A DNA stretch of 64,000 bases from Spiro-02 sp034114085 (GCA_034114085.1 JAXEWB010000056.1:1-64000); one strand, 5' to 3'. Numbered from the stretch's first letter, positions 33,568 to 43,426 are shown. Program-made: numbers and translations. The notes: generated by a model not told the origin, from the letters alone.

Positions 33568-34902
33568 ATGAAAAAACATCTACTGCTTGTCTGTTTGCTC
33601 ATTGTGGTTTTGGCTCAGGGAATTTTCGCCGCTGGAGCGAAAGAGCCCGCCCCTGTGGAGGCGGGGAAGACTTCCGCGATAGCCAAGACATCGTCCGATG
33701 AAAAAGTAACGTTGCGTTTTTCTTGGTGGGGCTCCAATACAAGACATCAGGCTACCTTGGAAGTCATTAAGCTGTATCAGCAAAAGCATCCGAATGTTAC
33801 GATTGAAGGCGAATATGGAGCCTTCGGCGATTATTATCAAAAGTTGCTGACGCAGTTGGCTGGAAAAACGGCTCCCGATATCATTACCGTCGACTACAAA
33901 TGGGTAAGCGATCTCATGAACCAGGGCAGCCAGTTTATCAACATGTATGCCTTGGGCGACTATATCGACATGAGCGGCTTTGACATGGGCTTCGCCAAAA
34001 TCTACGGTGGAAATGAAGACTATCTGATTGGTCTGCCTGTGGGTGTGAACGGTATGGGGTATCTGTACAATGTTGAATTCCTTAAGAAATTCGGGATCAC
34101 TCCTTCGAATGAATGGACTTGGCGGACTGTAATTGAAAACGGGAAAAAGGTGAATGCTCAGGACGGTTCAAAATACTTGCTGTACAACAATGCCGAGCAT
34201 TGGATGTATATGGTAAAGACCATGCTCAAGCAGCTCACTGGCACGACATTGATTAAGGATGACTATTCTTTGGGATTCACTAGAGAGGATTTGTTACAGG
34301 TGTTTACTTACGTCAAGGAGCTTGTCGATACCAAGACCGTTCCTCCGTTCAATGAGGGCGTGCTGTACGAAAATGTCTACGCTGACCAGAATCCCAACTG
34401 GTTGAACCAGAATTTTGGTGTGTTTCCGACTTCCTCATCCTTGATTCCCGGCATCGACAATGCCAGCAACTTCGATTTGGCGACATTCAGGTATCCCATC
34501 ATGGAAGCTGCTGAGGATCCTGGAATTCTTGTCACTCCATCCATGTTCTTGACCGTCTACAAGGAGTCCAAACATGCTGATGCCGCGGCTGATTTCATCA
34601 ACTTCATGTTGAACGATCCCGAAGCGATTGCGATTTTGAAGGATACGCGGGGAATTCCTTGCAACTCGAAAGCCAAGGATCAGCTTGTCGAGGCGAAGGT
34701 CATTCCTCAGCAAGTCTCGGATATGGTATCCCAGGCTCTTTCTGGCGCTGGTGTCGCAGAAAACGGTCCCAGCTTGAATCCTGAAGTCATTGCGTTGATC
34801 AAAGACTATGTCCAGCAGATTGGATATGGAAAGATGACTCCGGAGCAGGCGACCGACGGATTTATCAAAGAATTGTCCGCATTGGTCAAAACGATTCAGT
34901 AA
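33568..34902 (+). CDS. Carbohydrate ABC transporter substrate-binding protein (family 1)
   Basis: The 444-residue protein has a signal peptide ending FA-AGAKEPAP without a lipobox cysteine, then the solute-binding family 1 pattern: LRFSWWGSNTRHQATLEVI near residue 50, AGKTAPDIITVDYKW near 100, and a C-terminal half rich in aromatic residues. These bind oligosaccharides or glycosides. AAGGAG precedes the ATG. The intergenic region before it has a TTGACA hexamer at 33398-33403 but no strong -10, which fits an activator-dependent promoter driven by YesN. Confidence 0.88.
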   Translation: MKKHLLLVCLLIVVLAQGIFAAGAKEPAPVEAGKTSAIAKTSSDEKVTLRFSWWGSNTRHQATLEVIKLYQQKHPNVTIEGEYGAFGDYYQKLLTQLAGKTAPDIITVDYKWVSDLMNQGSQFINMYALGDYIDMSGFDMGFAKIYGGNEDYLIGLPVGVNGMGYLYNVEFLKKFGITPSNEWTWRTVIENGKKVNAQDGSKYLLYNNAEHWMYMVKTMLKQLTGTTLIKDDYSLGFTREDLLQVFTYVKELVDTKTVPPFNEGVLYENVYADQNPNWLNQNFGVFPTSSSLIPGIDNASNFDLATFRYPIMEAAEDPGILVTPSMFLTVYKESKHADAAADFINFMLNDPEAIAILKDTRGIPCNSKAKDQLVEAKVIPQQVSDMVSQALSGAGVAENGPSLNPEVIALIKDYVQQIGYGKMTPEQATDGFIKELSALVKTIQ

Positions 34903-34978
34903 GGATGATGATTCCGGGGTGTTGTGTATAAAGTCGCACATCACCCGTATCCCACGTACAACGTTACACCCTTGTTTT

Positions 34979-35006
34979 CCAGGCTGGCGCATGGACGCCA
35001 GTCTGG
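34979..35006 (+). terminator. Intra-operon stem-loop after the binding-protein gene
   Basis: Eleven-base arms (CCAGGCTGGCG and CGCCAGTCTGG, one G-T pair) flank a 6-base loop. It sits in the 143 bp gap between the binding-protein stop and the first permease. There is no T tract, so partial read-through is expected. Its position matches the stem-loop at 27890-27917 in the other ABC operon. Confidence 0.6.
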
Positions 35007-35045
35007 GAAGCTCTTGCCACCTGGCTATGAAAGGAGTAGAGAAAT

Positions 35046-35954
35046 ATGAATCACAAACGTCTGAAACACTACGATCCAGCCCATCAGAAAGTAGCGTATC
35101 TTTACATCTTGCCATGGATTATCGGGTTTGTTGGATTCCAGCTCTATCCGTTTATAGCATCGTTCATCTATTCCTTCACGGATTTCTCGATTCTCAAGCC
35201 TATGAAATTTGTCGGGCTTGCCAATTATGAAAGGATGTTCACTTCGGACAGATTGTTCTGGAAGTCCTTGAAAGCCACCATGATCTATGTGTTGATGGCA
35301 GTACCTGGCAAGCTCATTTTTGCTTTGTTCATTGCGTTGATTCTCAACATGAAGATCAAGTTCATCAATTTCTTTCGTACCATCTATTATCTTCCTTCGA
35401 TTCTGGGTGGTTCCGTTGCAATTTCAATTCTGTGGAAATTCCTGTTCAGCAAGGATGGTACCGTAAATTCCGCTTTGGCCCTGATTCATATTCCTGCAAT
35501 TGATTGGCTGGGAAATCCGAACCTCGCGTTGGGGACCATGGGATTGCTGGTCATCTGGCAGTTCGGCTCCTCCATGGTGTTGTTCCTCGCTGGTCTGAAA
35601 AATATTCCGAACGAGCTGTATGAAGCCGCAAAGGTCGATGGAGCCGGCAAGGTTCGTTCATTTTTCAAAATCACGCTGCCCATGTTGTCTCCAGTCATAT
35701 TCTTCAACCTGATCATGCAGATGATCAACGCATTCAAAGAATTCAACGCCCCGTACCTGATTACTCAGGGAGGCCCGCTCAACAGCACGTACCTGTATGG
35801 AATCATGTTGTACGAGAACGCCTTCAAGTTTTTGAAGATGGGGTATGCTTCCGCACAGTCCTGGGTATTGTTTGCGATTATCATGATTTTCACAGCGCTG
35901 ACGTTCAAGTCATCGCCATACTGGACATTCTATGAAGATGGGGGTGACTTCTGA
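35046..35954 (+). CDS. Sugar ABC transporter permease (MalF/UgpA type)
   Basis: The 302-residue membrane protein has six helices. It begins with the cytoplasmic AYLYILPWIIGF-type start, has the early SFTDFSILKP and a permease EAA loop in YEAAKVDGAGKVRSFFKITL. AAAGGAG lies before the ATG. It overlaps the second permease by one base. Confidence 0.9.
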   Translation: MNHKRLKHYDPAHQKVAYLYILPWIIGFVGFQLYPFIASFIYSFTDFSILKPMKFVGLANYERMFTSDRLFWKSLKATMIYVLMAVPGKLIFALFIALILNMKIKFINFFRTIYYLPSILGGSVAISILWKFLFSKDGTVNSALALIHIPAIDWLGNPNLALGTMGLLVIWQFGSSMVLFLAGLKNIPNELYEAAKVDGAGKVRSFFKITLPMLSPVIFFNLIMQMINAFKEFNAPYLITQGGPLNSTYLYGIMLYENAFKFLKMGYASAQSWVLFAIIMIFTALTFKSSPYWTFYEDGGDF

Positions 35955-36838
35955 TGCCGATTTCTCCGACCACGATTGAAAAAAGACTTGCTGGAGCAAA
36001 GGTGAAGAAAACCACGAAACGTATTCTGTGCTATGCGTTCCTGTCAATCATTGGAATTGTCATGGTCTATCCGTTGCTGTGGATGGTTTCGGCCTCCTTC
36101 AAGACCAATAACGAGATTTTCAGTTCTATTTCCTTGATACCGAAAGCGGTGTTGTGGAATGGATATACCGATGGCTGGAAAGGAAGTGGACAATACTCGT
36201 TCGGCCTGTTCTTCGCCAATACATTTCTGATGGTGGTGCCTACCGTTTTGTTTACCCTTGTATCCAGCCTGCTGGTGGCCTACGGCTTCGCGCGTTTTAA
36301 GTTCATAGGGAAGAAAATGCTATTCGCCTTAGTCATCGCATCGTTGATGTTGCCGAACGAAGTGGTCATCATTCCACGGTACATGGTGTTCAACAAGCTC
36401 GGATGGCTCAATACATATCTTCCATTCATTATTCCTGCGGCGTTTGCGACATATTCATTCTTTATTTTTATGTTGGTCCAGTATATACGTTCGATTCCCC
36501 GAGAGCTTGACGAATCGGCTAGAATCGATGGCTGTAACAGTTTCAAAATCTTGACGCTTATCGTTACTCCGTTGTGCGTCCCTTCATTGATATCTGTCAC
36601 CATCTTCCAGTTCGTCTGGCGGTGGAATGATTTCCTCAATGCCTTGATTTATATTAGCAGTGTAAAGAAGTATACATTGTCACTTGCACTGAGGATGTCA
36701 TTGGATGTCACTGATACGATAGCGTGGAATCAGACAATCGCGATGTCGGTTCTTTCGATGCTTCCTCCAGTTATTTTGTTCTTCTTTACGCAAAAGTACT
36801 TTGTAGAGGGTGTCTCCACTACTGGGTTGAAGGGGTAA
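35954..36838 (+). CDS. Sugar ABC transporter permease (MalG/UgpE type)
   Basis: The 294-residue partner permease has the MalG pattern: YPLLWMVSASFKTNNEIF near the start, the EAA loop DESARIDGCNSFKILTLIVT, and the usual ending GVSTTGLKG. With 33568 and 35046 it makes an importer that lacks its own ATPase gene, so a shared MsmK/UgpC-type ATPase encoded elsewhere is expected. Confidence 0.9.
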   Translation: MPISPTTIEKRLAGAKVKKTTKRILCYAFLSIIGIVMVYPLLWMVSASFKTNNEIFSSISLIPKAVLWNGYTDGWKGSGQYSFGLFFANTFLMVVPTVLFTLVSSLLVAYGFARFKFIGKKMLFALVIASLMLPNEVVIIPRYMVFNKLGWLNTYLPFIIPAAFATYSFFIFMLVQYIRSIPRELDESARIDGCNSFKILTLIVTPLCVPSLISVTIFQFVWRWNDFLNALIYISSVKKYTLSLALRMSLDVTDTIAWNQTIAMSVLSMLPPVILFFFTQKYFVEGVSTTGLKG

Positions 36839-36842
36839 GTCC

Positions 36843-38594
36843 ATGAATCGAAATAAAGAAAGTTATGAATTCGCCGTCAGGGCACTCGAACTGCATAGCC
36901 TGTATGCCTGGGATTACGATTGGATCATACGCTGTTTGGACTTCATGGTACAGGAAAATTTCAATACGCTAATACTTCATCGGAACGATTTTATCGATTT
37001 GATTATCTACCCCGGCAAATATTTCGGTTGCGAGAAAGAATCTTATGCTTCCATATTTGAACGATATAAAGAAATTTTCCGTTCCTTGTACAAGTATACT
37101 CCGACCCGGCGATCTAGTCCTTACCAACGGCGGGCATTTTTCAAACGGGTGCTTGAACAGGCCCATCGCCGAGGGATTCAAGTCTACATTGAGAACAAGG
37201 AGCTTTATTTTCCAGAAATCATTTTGGAGTTCCATCCCGAATTAGTGAAGGAAGGGAAAATCTGTGCGAATGATCCATTCTGGTTTGAGTTCACGCGGGT
37301 GAAATTCAAAGAATTCTTTGAAGAATTCCCAGAGGTGGCGGGTATCATTACCGCACCGGCGACCGGTGAAAGCAAGGTATCGATCAAATCGAACCGTTGT
37401 ACATGTGAACGTTGTAGAAATACGCCGAAGGAAGTATGGTTCAAAAACCTGCTGGATGCGATGTACGGGCCCATTCATGCAGCGGGCAAGCGGCTGGTAG
37501 TCAGGGATTTTGTGTTTGATCCCCAGGCTCACGCTGAAATTTCACATGTGATGGAACAGCTTCCTTCCGATGTCGTGATTTCTTTAAAGAATACTCCGCA
37601 CGATTATTTTCCTACTTTTCCAGAAAATTCCCGGATTGGTTCTGTTGGCGATCATGAGCAATGGATTGAATTCGATGCTATGGGACAGTACTTTGGATGG
37701 GGTATCGGCATTGCCGATTTGATGGAAGACTATAGAATCCGCATGCAACATGCGAAGGAGAGGGGAGCGAATGGTGTGATTTTCAGGACGGATTGGGAAA
37801 GTCTTGACGGGCATACTGTATTCCGCACCCCGAATCTGGTGAATATGTATTCTGCGGGCATGCTATCCACGAACTTATGCGTTCCATCGGATGTGATATA
37901 TGATCGCTTTCTTTCTCGTGAAGGCTGGTATCAGGATCGTGCGACTAATTCCGAGCGTCGTCAAGCTTGTTCTTGGTTCTCCGATATCATGGCACGGACA
38001 TGGGCGATTGCCAGCAAAACGGTGTTTGTCGATGGTTGTGTATTCTCGGATTCAAGTTTGATGCCGATCAGCTATGAGCATGCATTCTGGCTGGCGGAAG
38101 AGAAGAATTCGCTACGAGATTGGGATGAAACAAAGAGTGATTCCCTGTCTCCTTCTTTCAAGAATCTTGAACGGGCCATGGCGGAGAAATCCCAAGCGTA
38201 TGAGGCCGCTGTCGTTGTTGAGCGGCTTGGCCGGTCAGATTGCCCTGGTTTATGCTTTGAGAAGCTTCAATGGTTCCGGGATCGGCTTTCCGTGCAGCTC
38301 TTGTATGTGGAATTATTCAAAGTAGCCGCTGAAGCGATTTTAACAACCCGCTATCTATGTGAGACTGAGGAACCCAAAGACAGTGACCGATATATGGAAG
38401 TACTTAGTGGAGTATCGGATCGGCTTCATGCTTTGTATGAAATGAAGTTGCGTTTGCGGAATTTTTATACAATGACTGACTATCATCCTCACACGATTTA
38501 CACGTTGTTGGATCCTGACCGGATAGATTGTCTGTGGAACGATTTGTCAGAACGGCTTGTTACGCATGGAGTCTTGCCGGAGGCTTTGTCATGA
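36843..38594 (+). CDS. Putative TIM-barrel glycoside-hydrolase-like protein with CxCxxC motif
   Basis: The 583-residue protein has no signal peptide and so should be cytoplasmic. The first ~340 residues look like a TIM barrel related to alpha-glucuronidase/hexosaminidase-type enzymes: repeated aromatic-acidic strand ends (VYIENKELYFPEI, GIITAPATGE, GVIFRTDWESL). A cysteine cluster CTCERC sits near residue 190, which could bind a metal. The rest is helical. It lies 4 bp after the permease and overlaps the SDR gene by ATGA, so it likely processes the imported glycoside. I cannot name the family with confidence. Confidence 0.55.
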   Translation: MNRNKESYEFAVRALELHSLYAWDYDWIIRCLDFMVQENFNTLILHRNDFIDLIIYPGKYFGCEKESYASIFERYKEIFRSLYKYTPTRRSSPYQRRAFFKRVLEQAHRRGIQVYIENKELYFPEIILEFHPELVKEGKICANDPFWFEFTRVKFKEFFEEFPEVAGIITAPATGESKVSIKSNRCTCERCRNTPKEVWFKNLLDAMYGPIHAAGKRLVVRDFVFDPQAHAEISHVMEQLPSDVVISLKNTPHDYFPTFPENSRIGSVGDHEQWIEFDAMGQYFGWGIGIADLMEDYRIRMQHAKERGANGVIFRTDWESLDGHTVFRTPNLVNMYSAGMLSTNLCVPSDVIYDRFLSREGWYQDRATNSERRQACSWFSDIMARTWAIASKTVFVDGCVFSDSSLMPISYEHAFWLAEEKNSLRDWDETKSDSLSPSFKNLERAMAEKSQAYEAAVVVERLGRSDCPGLCFEKLQWFRDRLSVQLLYVELFKVAAEAILTTRYLCETEEPKDSDRYMEVLSGVSDRLHALYEMKLRLRNFYTMTDYHPHTIYTLLDPDRIDCLWNDLSERLVTHGVLPEALS

Positions 38595-39358
38595 GTTTGG
38601 AACTGTTTGATTTACACGGGAAGCGTGCGCTGGTTACCGGTGGCGCACGTGGAATAGGGCTTGCCTGTGCGGAGTCTTTGGCAGAGGCTGGCGCTTCGTT
38701 GGTCCTCGTTGACCGCCTCGAATCCGAGCTCATGCAAGCCGTATCTGATTGCCGCCAAAAAGGCTTCTTTGCAGATGGCATTGTCTGCGATGTGTCATCA
38801 CATAAATCCGTCGATGGGATGATTGCGGAGGCCGGGCTGGCTGGTGCGATTGATATTTTCATTAATAGTGCTGCGATAACGAATCGTAAGCCATTACTGG
38901 CTATGTCCGATGATGAATGGAACAGGATTGTTTCAACAAATCTAAGTGGTGCTTTCTATCTTGGACGTGCCGTTGGAGAACTGATGGTACGGCAGGGGCG
39001 GGGAGGTAAGATGATTTATATCGTTTCTACCGGGGCCTGCCGCGCCAGTGTGAATTTCGGTGCGTACAGTGCAAGCAAGGCTGGTGTCATTATGCTGATG
39101 AAAACCCTTGCTTTGGAATTGGCGCCATATGGCATTCTCTGCAATGCGATAGCTCCGACAGCTACAGATACACAGTTTACCGCAGAATACTATGCGCAGA
39201 ATCCCGATAGGAAGGAAGCTGTAATCAGAAATCATCCACTTGGTCGAATCGCCATTCCCGCTGATTTCAAAGGGACTGCATTGTATCTGGCTTCTGCCGC
39301 ATCGGATTTTGTAACGGGTACGACGATTGTAGTCGACGGGGGAAAAACGGCGAAATAA
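38591..39358 (+). CDS. Short-chain dehydrogenase/reductase
   Basis: This classical SDR of about 255 residues has the cofactor motif TGGARGIG near residues 15-22, NSAA in INSAAITNRK, and the catalytic YSASK in GAYSASKAG near 160. The C-terminal end FVTGTTIVVDGGKT is typical. ATG 38591 is chosen because it overlaps the preceding stop (ATGA) and begins the conserved domain; the longer frame from 38528 is antisense-like extension. It probably oxidises or reduces the sugar or sugar acid handled by this operon. Confidence 0.88.
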   Translation: MSLELFDLHGKRALVTGGARGIGLACAESLAEAGASLVLVDRLESELMQAVSDCRQKGFFADGIVCDVSSHKSVDGMIAEAGLAGAIDIFINSAAITNRKPLLAMSDDEWNRIVSTNLSGAFYLGRAVGELMVRQGRGGKMIYIVSTGACRASVNFGAYSASKAGVIMLMKTLALELAPYGILCNAIAPTATDTQFTAEYYAQNPDRKEAVIRNHPLGRIAIPADFKGTALYLASAASDFVTGTTIVVDGGKTAK

Positions 39359-39453
39359 GTATTAATATGCATGTGTCTGTCGCCAGCCAGAGGTGCGGGG
39401 GGAGATCGCCTGTATGCTTTCCTAGTATTCAAGTGCTTGTTGATGATTCAGCG

Positions 39454-39789
39454 TCACTTTATCGAGAACCAGCAATAGAAGGGGGGGCAACCGTGAAAAA
39501 ATTTATGCGTAACGTGTTCGCGGAACAACAGCGGATATTGATATTGTTTTTTTGCATAAGCTCCATATTGTTGGCGTAGCATCATGCTCATTTTCTTGGA
39601 GACTCCTATGGGAACGGATGGCCTCGGTGATGCATGGAGGTAAAGGAAAAGTTCAAAGCATGGATTACTCATAGCAATATACTCCTGAGCCTGCTTGATG
39701 AATTTGTTTTTCACTATGGGCAGTTAGCGCTCTATGTACCATTTGTCCCTATCGATAATGAGGTATAGCTTGCCGTATCCCTTGAATTG
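39454..39789 (-). pseudogene. RloB-like gene remnant
   Basis: Read on the minus strand, one frame with a single internal TAA (39724-39726) gives KLYLIIDRDKWYIER, the stop, then NKFIKQAQEYIAMSNPCFEL followed by FLYLH. The D-x-D and the SNPCFELxxxLH box are, as I remember them, the two best-conserved parts of the RloB family, small proteins that travel with ATPases in restriction and abortive-infection loci. The N-terminal third is missing (stop at 39790-39792), so this is a relic. It lies 600 bp from the AbiL-like pair at 40413, suggesting an old defence hotspot. Confidence 0.5.
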
Positions 39790-39830
39790 TCAAGGACGTT
39801 CAGTGAGAAGTGTAGAGGATGGGCGAAAAT

Positions 39831-40064
39831 CTAGTGCTTTCTATCCTTTGGTGGACATGAATCATTGCCATATGAATTGGGGTTCTGAATTGTCCCGTCT
39901 TTCTTATGCGGAATCAATTCAGCTCCTTGTCTCCTTGCAAGGTCTCGTCCGTAATCCATAGCATCGGATTTTCTATCGAAAACCTTTGAACACCTTTCAG
40001 CACCATCTTTCTTGATTCCCCAGCGATCTCCATTCGGAATTACATGTTGCTCTTTTCTCGTCAT
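39831..40064 (-). CDS. DUF2188-domain small protein
   Basis: This 77-residue protein starts at ATG 40064 with AAGGAG 8 bases before it; the frame is open further upstream but the site decides the start. It reads QHVIPNGDRWGIKKDGAERC, then KVFDRKSDAMDYGRDLARRQ and DGTIQNPNSYGND, the complete DUF2188 pattern (W-x-x-K, A-x-x-x-A-R, KDGxIxxxxSYG). Function is unknown. Such proteins are common on mobile islands. Confidence 0.8.
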   Translation of the reverse strand: MTRKEQHVIPNGDRWGIKKDGAERCSKVFDRKSDAMDYGRDLARRQGAELIPHKKDGTIQNPNSYGNDSCPPKDRKH

Positions 40065-40412
40065 AGAAAGTCTCCTTGTAAAAGTGATAAACAAAAGATA
40101 AGCAGAGATTGTGGTGTAGGTCAAATTTTTCTATTGCTGGAGTAATAGTGTATTTTTTAGGCAAGGCGGAGAGAGTCAAGAATCCCTTTTGAAAGAATTC
40201 TGGAGGTGCCAAAGGCAGAGACGGAAGAGGATGTCAATGAAAGTCCTGGAATCGTGAAAGTTCCGGATTCTCCAAAATATGATGGTGTGGAAGCCTTCGG
40301 AAAATATATAATTAATTATATATAAAAAATTAATTTAATATAACGTAAATAAATTACGGAAAAATCTTGATTTATTTGCCAAAGCATTGTAGATTGTCCT
40401 TGGAGGCTTAGG
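40065..40412. other. AT-rich intergenic stretch with a 20 bp palindrome
   Basis: No gene is visible. Positions 40304-40323 form a perfect 20 bp AT-only palindrome (ATATATAATTAATTATATAT), and the surrounding 60 bases are almost pure A and T. It lies about 90 bp before the ATPase gene, so it probably contains that promoter, and the palindrome may be an operator or simply an AT-rich melting region. Confidence 0.4.
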
Positions 40413-41513
40413 GTGCTAACCAAGTTTGCGGTCACTAATTACAGAGGCTTTAGTAAGAGAATTGAACTTGATTTGTCCAAACCCAAGGATTATGAGTTCA
40501 ATACCGATGCCATAAAGAATGGCGTTATCAAGAATGCTATAATCTATGGAGCCAACGGTTGTGGCAAGACAAACCTTAGCTTGGCCATATTTGACATTGT
40601 CAATCACCTGTCTCAGAAGTGGAAAAAGCCAGATTATTACAACAACTTTGTGTTCGCGGGCTCTTTGGACAAGGATGTATGCTTTGAATACTCCTTCAAG
40701 CTCGGACGTGATAAGCTCCAGTATGACTATTCAAAGAACTCAAGAGGACAGCTGACTAAAGAGAGCCTTCAAGTTAATGGAAAGCAGATTTTTATCAAGG
40801 ATTCTGATTCCTTCCAACTAACTACTACTGAGTTCAAGATGAATGAGTCGGTCAAAGAAGGGATTAAGAAGAATGCCAATGCGGTATCTGTTGTCAATTA
40901 TTTTCTTAGCTCTTACCCGCTTGCTAAAGATCATTACCTCATCAAGCTCAGGGATTTTTCCTCATCGATGTTGTGGTTCCGATGCCTAGAACAAAGAGAG
41001 TTCATTGGTTTAGAGACGACTGCTTATCTCTTGGATGATTACATTATTGCAAACTCGTTAGTAGGCGAATTTGCTGTTTTCTTGGAGAAAGTTAGTGGTC
41101 AAAGTTTTGAGTTCGCACCTCTATCAACTGGAGACAGAAATCTTCTATGTGTAGTCAACGGAGCTACGGTGCCTTTTGACGAGATTGCATCCACAGGCAC
41201 TCATGCTTTGATGCTTCTGTTCTTTTGGGTAAAGCATTTGAAGGATGCTTCCCTTGTCTTTATTGATGAATTTGATGCTTTCTATCATTTTAAGCTTTCC
41301 TATGAGGTTTGTGAACTCTTGTTTTCAAATAATTGTCAGGTATTGCTGAGTTCTCATAATACATATTTGATGACCAACGACCTACTAAGACCGGATTGCA
41401 ACCTTGTTATCCATGACAACGAAGTCAAACCATTGTGTGATTGCACCGATAAGGAGCTTCGATTTGGTCATAACATCGAGAAACTGTTCAGAGGCGGGAC
41501 GTTCGATAAATGA
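40413..41513 (+). CDS. AAA-family ATPase (AAA_15/OLD-like; AbiLi-like)
   Basis: The 366-residue protein starts at GTG 40413, with GGAGG 6 bases upstream. It begins LTKFAVTNYRGF, the RecF/OLD-type start, then has Walker A IYGANGCGKTNLS near residue 47. After a long insert it has a Walker B LVFIDEFDAFYH near 288 and the sensor VLLSSHNTYLM. Such ATPases work with a second nuclease-like gene in the AbiL, PARIS and RloAB-type abortive-infection pairs. It overlaps the partner by 4 bp. Confidence 0.75.
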   Translation: MLTKFAVTNYRGFSKRIELDLSKPKDYEFNTDAIKNGVIKNAIIYGANGCGKTNLSLAIFDIVNHLSQKWKKPDYYNNFVFAGSLDKDVCFEYSFKLGRDKLQYDYSKNSRGQLTKESLQVNGKQIFIKDSDSFQLTTTEFKMNESVKEGIKKNANAVSVVNYFLSSYPLAKDHYLIKLRDFSSSMLWFRCLEQREFIGLETTAYLLDDYIIANSLVGEFAVFLEKVSGQSFEFAPLSTGDRNLLCVVNGATVPFDEIASTGTHALMLLFFWVKHLKDASLVFIDEFDAFYHFKLSYEVCELLFSNNCQVLLSSHNTYLMTNDLLRPDCNLVIHDNEVKPLCDCTDKELRFGHNIEKLFRGGTFDK

Positions 41514-42304
41514 TATTGTTTGTGTTTGAAGGCGAGAGAAGAGAGCCTGCTTTTTTCAGAACTATTGAGGAGTTGTACTTTAAAGGTGCAGATTCCATAA
41601 TCTGTTCCTATGGCAATAACATCTACAACCTTTTCAAGGAGATGTCAGAGTCAGATTTCCAGATGGACATAGCTTTAATCCTACATGAGAAATGGGCTGG
41701 AACAAACTAAGATCCTTTTGGAGAATTCTTGAAAGCTTCGGACTTCTCGGAGGTTTTCCTTTTCTTCGACTATGATTGTCATCAACAGGATAAGGCTGGA
41801 CTTCTAGCTTTGGATGAATTGAACCAGCAAATGGAATCGATGTTTGGATTTTTCTCAGATGAAACAGAGAACGGGAAACTCTACGTAAATTATCCTATGG
41901 TGGAATCCATAAGGTACACCAAGGAGTTACCGGACGCCGATTACTACAAGTACGAGATTCAGCTTCAAAATGTTAGAGACTTCAAACGATTGGCTGCTGA
42001 CTTTTCATTCTATAAGAATCTGGATGATATTTGCTTTAGGGTAAATAAGAACAATAAATTGAAAGAGCTTTCCTCCGAGCAATTGGAAAAGGTTAGAAGA
42101 AACTGGAAGTTCTTAGTTGAGCAGAATGTTGTGAAGGCAAATCTGGTCTGTCAAGGGAAAAAGGCATGGCCAAAGAACAAGGCTGATGTTGGACAGGAGA
42201 AGTTGTTGAAAGGGGAGTGTGATGGATTTGTTAATAGTCAAGGCACCGTTTCTGTATTGAATTCATTTCCACTGTTTCTTTATGACTACTTCCTCAGGTT
42301 GTGA
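41510..42304 (+). pseudogene. AbiLii-like partner protein, interrupted by an in-frame stop
   Basis: The frame starts ILFVFEGERREPAFFRTIEE, a TOPRIM-like opening with its glutamate, and meets TAA at 41708-41710. The same frame then continues without a base change and gives FSEVFLFFDYDCHQQ, with the acidic D-x-D expected for a TOPRIM or RloB-type active site, and runs to 42304. The total would be about 264 residues. The start overlaps the ATPase stop, as in a working two-gene defence system. The nonsense mutation probably inactivates the pair, unless the stop is read through or is a sequencing error. Confidence 0.65.
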
Positions 42305-42617
42305 CGCTATAAAACTTCTCCTGAATCAGGAAACGCCAGTCACAGGAATACATTTTCTTTCTTGATTTCGGGAAACATAGTTAAATAAAATTCTCTTTTT
42401 ATTTCCACGTTACCACCTCCGAATTTCTACGACACTCCCTTTATTTCGGTATCATTACACAAGATGAAAAGAAAGTTGTTAACCGAAATTTTACGATAGT
42501 CACACTTTTGCGGTACAATGAAGTATCTACATACAGTAATCCTACGCTGTAAATGACTACTGGCCAGTGATTTATGTTCCACTATAAGACAGGTCTCATG
42601 AAAAATAACGAATATTT
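42305..42617. other. Stretch without a recognisable gene
   Basis: I see no convincing coding frame. It may contain the left end of the adjacent IS3 relic, but no terminal repeat matching its other side was found. Confidence 0.35.
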
Positions 42618-43337
42618 CTATGCTACCTGAATATCGATTTCCCTCTCTGGGAAACATCCTGATCTAAACGCTTCGTCCGGTGTTTGGTAGTCCAATCCTT
42701 GGTGAAGTCCCTCCTGGTTGAAGAACTCTACGAACTCTTCCAGTCCGTTCGAAAGTTCTGTCATTGTCGCATAGTCATGGAGGAAGATGCGGGTGAGCCA
42801 TCTTCTGGTAGCCGTAGATCGGATGCTCCGTCCAACTGTTCATCACCACCTCTGCGAATGCCTTCTCTTCTGCAAAAATCTTCTGCCTGAGCAGTTCCTG
42901 CTCCTCATGGTGGTCTCTCCAATAGTAACAGGAGGAGCGGGAGACCCCCAGAAGCAGGCGTCGCCGGCAAATCGACAGGGTGCAGGATCGCTCCTTTCCC
43001 ACGGCCTTGCCAGCTGTGGGTCCACTAGCATACAGGGGTCGGTTCCTATAAATTCACTTTTTTTGAGGATTTCATTCTCCATACGCGTCTTCCCGAGCGC
43101 CTTGTAGGTTCCCTCAATCCTCTGCTGGGCTTCGGCAAGCCCCTTCTCCAGTTGTTTCACCTCTTTGGAAAAACCGCCGGAGAGAAGCTTTTTCTTCCAG
43201 CTCGAAACCAGGCTCGCCGAGATCCCGTATTTTGCAGCAATCTCATTGACCGTGTTCCGTTCTTTCAGAGCCTCAAGCGCAACCTCTTTCTTGAAAGAAT
43301 CCGTGAATATCTTCCTGTTCCTTCCCATGCTGTTCAC
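42618..43337 (-). mobile_element. IS3-family element with internal deletion of the transposase core
   Basis: OrfA starts near 43325 (MGRNRKIFTDSFKKEVALEA, then EIAAKYGISASLVSSWKKKL, a classic HTH). OrfB begins in a second frame around 43002 (LGVSRSSCYYW, EHPIYGYQKMA). Near 42785 it jumps to the far C-terminus (NGLEEFVEFFNQEGLHQGLD, then YQTPDEAF), ending at a TAG at 42618-42620. About 150 residues including the DDE catalytic core are missing. The element is a different subgroup from the one at 14676-16106 and is dead. Confidence 0.75.
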
Positions 43338-43426
43338 TCCTTCTTACAAGGTAGTAAACATTCGTTTAATTTTTAAGCTCCTGTCCAAAAACTGGTCTTA
43401 ATATAGTTGTTTCAGCCTATTGTTTT

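Noticed and set aside
40413..42304. PARIS (AriA/AriB) system
   Set aside because: The ATPase plus TOPRIM-like layout is similar, but I could not match the second protein to the DUF4435 pattern. The RloB/AbiLii-like reading fits better.
42427..42657. Minus-strand frame of 76 codons before the IS3 relic
   Set aside because: Its composition is that of random AT-rich sequence, there is no ribosome-binding site, and it overlaps the end of the transposase remnant in another frame.
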